Source of the DNA: Perilla frutescens
Lineage: Eukaryota; Streptophyta; Magnoliopsida; Lamiales; Lamiaceae
Assembly: GCA_026008535.1 (NCBI GenBank)
Contig: BRKX01000018.1
Span: 16,872,088 to 16,936,087, forward strand
DNA: 64,000 nt
Direction: 5' to 3'
Shown here in pieces: positions 60,524-64,000 of the stretch. A program made the position numbers and the translations under genes. Every line of letters begins with the position of its first letter. Position 1 is the stretch's first letter. The notes under the pieces were generated by a model. It did not search any database, was not told the origin of the DNA, and worked only from the letters and a program-made list of their open reading frames with translations.

Positions 60524-63182
60524 ACAGCCTGATCCCGAGAGGGGGTTAATTAATGGGGATGGGGTGTTAATTAAAGGATTTAATGATTAAAGCAGAAGGT
60601 AAATGAAGAGGGTTCACAAGTATGGAATGCCTTTTGAAAAGTTGGGCAGCATTTCATTTGGTAATTTAAGCGAGACCCGATTATCAAAAGAAGAGTTCAA
60701 GCACCAATAAGTGTGAGGAAAGGTAGAAGGTTGAAGAAGCAGATACCAATAAGCAATGGACCCATTCATAGGTCGATAAAAGTAAACAAAACCAATCATG
60801 CTCAAATAATTAGGCCTCTTCATAGGTGGAAAGCAAGTAAACAGATAGACAAAGTAAAAGATGGGATTTCTTTCTCTTGAAATAATTTTATAGGCATCAA
60901 TAGTTTAGCATGTTGAAAGCGTGCTATGAAATGTAGCCATAGCTCATTAATTTAGATAACAAGTTAAAAGTAGCAATATTTAGGGACTTAGAAATTGATG
61001 GTATTGAGTCGAGAAATGGGTTGAGAAGTCGAGAGTTTGGAGAACGAGGTAAGGTTCGGATAAGGTATGGCCAAGCTCCACGGGTCGACCCAGCCCCTCG
61101 TTTCATGCACAGGTGGGTCGACCCATGGGTTGACTGACCGATCGACCCACCAATCGACCCAAGCCTTTAGAAATTGTGAAGACCTCGATCGACCCAAGGG
61201 TCAAACCGGGTCGGGGATTTTATAACACACATACACACCTTATTTTCTTCACATTTTCACACACACTACACTCTCCACTCCCAATCCTCTCATTTCTCTT
61301 CACAAATCTTCATGGTATGTTTAAATTCTTCCATTTAATTTCTATGTTTATGCAAGATTATGATATGCTTGTTCGCTTTCACACAAAACATGACTCGCAA
61401 GTGCACGAGGTAAATTGTAGCAAAATAGGTGAGAACAGATATCGTATCCACGGAGACTAGCTATGCAACCTAATCAAGTACCCAATTTAAATTACCCTAC
61501 TTTATCCAGATGACCAATTCAAATTTTTGGGTTTTAATTAAATAAACAAGAAAAACAAATTAAATAAATCAACAGAAGACACAGATGCAAATGAATCGAC
61601 GAAAGAATATAAGAATAAAATGGATCCTAGGGAATGCACGCATATAGAACTCTCGATTTCAATTAACACACTGAACCAATTTTTAATTCCTAAATCTGTA
61701 GAAGAATCACAAATTTATCTAGCCCCTCTCTCTCTCGAGTAAGTTCTAGACGTAGATTAAATGCCAAATTTTATCTATCGATTTCAATTTGTCATTTAAC
61801 TCCAAAATGGTCCTAAAATTTGGTCTTCTCACACAGTACTACTAATCTATCGATTTAGCAAGTATGTGTTATGTATTCCTAATCTGTTAATTAATTAACC
61901 TCTCTCTAGTGATAAATAATTAACTACACATGTGCATTTGATGGCCAAACAAATCCACAAGCAAATTAAATCCAGAAAACATAAACAGATGAAGAAACGG
62001 AACAAGATTATAAATCAAAATCTCAAATATTCATACTTGTGACAAATCCTAGAATCACTAAACGTTTAGCCTCTCATGTTCATATTACAATCCAAAGAAA
62101 ATAAAATAACAATTGAGTCTAACATAATTAAATTAGACTAGAAAATAAAAACACCCTATGCCGCTTTGAATGGATGAATCTAGTCGATCTCTACGCTTCT
62201 CCATCATTTCTCTGCTTTCTCTGCTCTTCAATAGGGTGAAAAGTGGTGGAATTTTCGTGCAAAATAGAGCCTTAAATAGTTGGGCCGAGTTTGGATCAGT
62301 ATCAGAATCAGATAAGGAAAGAGATAAATTCCGCCAGAAAACCGACTTAAGGCCGCACGGGCCGTGCACCAAGGGCTTGCTCGTGCACGGTTCGTACGGG
62401 AGACTCTGGACGATTTTTGTAAAGAGTCGCACGGGCCGTACGACTGTGCTGTCTTCTCGCACGGGCCGTGCGCCATTGGCTCATTCATGCACAGTCCGTG
62501 CGGGGTTCCTTCGACCTGTTCAGCTCCCGTCTCACGTCCGACTTCATTCCTCTTCAACTTATGACTCCTTTTTACTCCTTATTTGCTTCAAAACTCAACA
62601 AATTCATCAACACAACAATAAAACAAGAATTGCACGTAAACACACTCTAATAGCCTAAAAAAGCACCTATAAATGCATCTCGAATAAGCTTGAAAAGTAT
62701 GAAAACCTCGAGCTTATCATTGCTTTATATTTTTAGTAATTTAATCGGTGAAAAATGTTGTTTTAGTTGAGTATGTCATTAGGGTTTAAATTTGGGGATT
62801 TCTTGTAGGAAATATTTATACTTAAATTGATGATACATTATGTTCCTATGATATTGGGCATGCTTAGTTTAAGAGAAATTTGTCTAATTATGCAAGCATA
62901 TTATTTAAGAGGAATTAGTATTGTAGAGATTTAGCTTAATTAGGATGTCAATGTTTTATGCCTACTATGAAGTTATCCTTGAATATTTGCATTGATTTAA
63001 TTGTTAGAAGTTGAATGCATATGGTTTTGTAATGATATAAGTGAACATGAAATTATTTGGAATTTATTTATTTACTTTGTTGGATTCTGGTTGACAATGG
63101 GGATGAGTTTTTGTTGATTTTGGTGGAGTTGTGGTTGTTGATTTTGTGTTAATTTGTGGTTGTTAGTGTGTGTATAGAGAAA
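60524..63182 (+). repeat. Outer LTR/leader of a retroelement relic, interrupted
   Basis: Begins near 'tgtaacagcctgatcccgaga', a typical start of plant Ty3/gypsy LTRs. It has a GGTCGACCC-rich island at 61080-61216, a TATA-like 'ttttataacaca' at about 61220 and a CA-rich leader. It is interrupted by another LTR (61370-62719). The 3' limit is not visible, and no clean PBS precedes the ORF relic at 63183. Confidence 0.45.
61370..62719 (-). mobile_element. Nested LTR in reverse orientation
   Basis: On the minus strand it runs from TGATAAGCTCGAGG to a 3' part with 'gtggatacgatatctgttctcacc' and 'cgtgcacttgcgag', matching the 3' parts of the solo LTRs at 9769 and 58136. Provisional flanks ATGCT (61365-61369) and TTGCT (62720-62724) agree at 4 of 5. 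It holds an array of GCACGGGCCGTGC palindromes at about 62350-62505. No internal domains are attached, so it is probably a solo LTR. Confidence 0.55.
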
Positions 63183-63941
63183 ATGGATGTCAACATGATG
63201 GATGCGCAGAGGATGGGAGTCAATTTGAGAGCCCGGGGTCATCGAACCCATTAAGGAAACATGTACCGCTACACTGTCAGACACAGTCGATACATTTATG
63301 ACGGGATCTCTCAAGATTTGGGAATAGCCGAACCTGTGTGGACCCTAATAGAGCGGGTACAGTGGGCCTACATCATGAGAGAGAGGTGGCTAACCTACCC
63401 GAGGTTAGTTTGGGAGTTCCTGAGCACGGTTGCGTGCTCAGATGATGGCATTAACTTCCAGCTGGGGAATGATAGATGATCGTTGAGCTATCAAGAGCTC
63501 AACAGAATTTATCACACCACAGTCCAAGACTTCTATGAGAAACCTTCAGCATTTTGGCACGGGCGCTTCTGGAGACAGATTGCTTGGTTAGGAGATATGT
63601 CGTACCAGTTCGCCACTAATCGATCACGAGCACAAAGCATTTATAATCCTGTACTTTGATACATTCAGAGGGTGATGGCATACTCAGTTTTCGGATGAAT
63701 GCAGTGGGACATACGAAGTCTTTGAGGAGACACGGATTTGATGCATCGTGATGTATCCCACATAGAGGATGGGATGACACGCTAAGACCAAGTGCTCTCC
63801 TGGATGGCCAAACAGGCTGATGGCATGTCTGGGCAAATGGCGTCTCACAATACAAACATGGCGGAGCTCATGAATATGATGCGGGGATGGAACACCCATT
63901 TCTACGACCCTCGCTTTCAGTATCTATCTTCCGGGCCTTAG
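63183..63941 (+). pseudogene. ATHILA-type ORF relic
   Basis: A plus-strand frame with recognisable ATHILA ORF-family motifs: RYIYDGISQDLGIAEPVW, WLTYPRLVWEFLST, YEKPSAFWHGRFWRQI and NPVL.YIQRVMAYSVFG. The frame starts at ATG 63183 and is broken by stops, including TAA near 63252, TGA at 63477-63479, TGA near 63658 and TGA near 63700. The same family is represented by the better-preserved ORF3 at 40153-41652, which is only distantly similar. Sequence from 63942 to the window end is unassigned. Confidence 0.8.
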
Positions 63942-64000
63942 TAATGAAGAGAGGTATTTTATCTTAACTCTTCCTCCTTACAAACTTATTCATACTGGAG

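Noticed and set aside
62170..62658. 162-codon plus-strand frame
   Set aside because: It lies in the GC-rich palindrome island of an LTR and overlaps long frames on both strands, as expected from composition.

Overview
The window is AT-rich nuclear DNA from a eudicot plant, probably an asterid. The evidence is a multi-exon plant-type GH1 beta-glucosidase gene with GT-AG introns, surrounded by plant transposon families (hAT, MULE, Stowaway, Helitron, CACTA, Athila/Tat-type LTR elements, tRNA-derived SINEs). The species cannot be named from the sequence. Only one host gene looks functional: a 12-exon family 1 glycosidase at 26937-29908 (+) of the strictosidine/raucaffricine/oleuropein glucosidase type. 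It has no signal peptide and carries a C-terminal bipartite nuclear localisation motif. In related plants such enzymes deglucosylate iridoid or alkaloid glucosides as a two-component defence.

Left part (1-14.7 kb): an old duplicated block (1-1280, partner at 53.2-54.8 kb); a 3.9 kb hAT element (4602-8463) with a perfect 8-bp target duplication and a broken transposase; a solo LTR (9769-11282); two non-autonomous hAT elements (11637-12246, 13794-14713); and a Stowaway MITE (12882-13121) whose empty site survives in a paralogous copy near 56466.

Middle-left (14.9-26.2 kb): an 11.3 kb Mutator-like (MULE) composite bounded by about 150-bp inverted repeats and a perfect 9-bp target duplication. 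Inside it lie two adjacent long-TIR elements joined by an 85-bp (TA)n tract. Each has subterminal minisatellites of opposite orientation. One contains LINE reverse-transcriptase debris; the other contains a RING1 segment of an ARIADNE-type RBR ubiquitin ligase. A Helitron with a Stowaway inside it also lies here.

Middle-right (30.5-49.6 kb): decayed Athila-like sequence (gag-protease fragment, PBS, LTR), a CACTA end and an ORF relic. An 11.8 kb Athila-type retrotransposon (37334-49140, minus strand) is nested inside an older LTR, with two 1.37 kb LTRs, a tRNA-Asp PBS and a perfect TTATT target duplication. Its gag-pol is broken by many nonsense changes, almost all of C-to-T type.

Right part (49.6-64 kb): Stowaway copies, a MULE with a perfect 9-bp target duplication and internal minisatellite (51026-52681), a two-unit SINE with matching target repeats and an empty paralogous site, a foldback MULE, a recent 0.79 kb tandem duplication, another solo LTR, nested LTRs, and an ATHILA-type ORF relic at the right edge. 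No rRNA gene, functional tRNA gene, CRISPR array or bacterial feature was seen.
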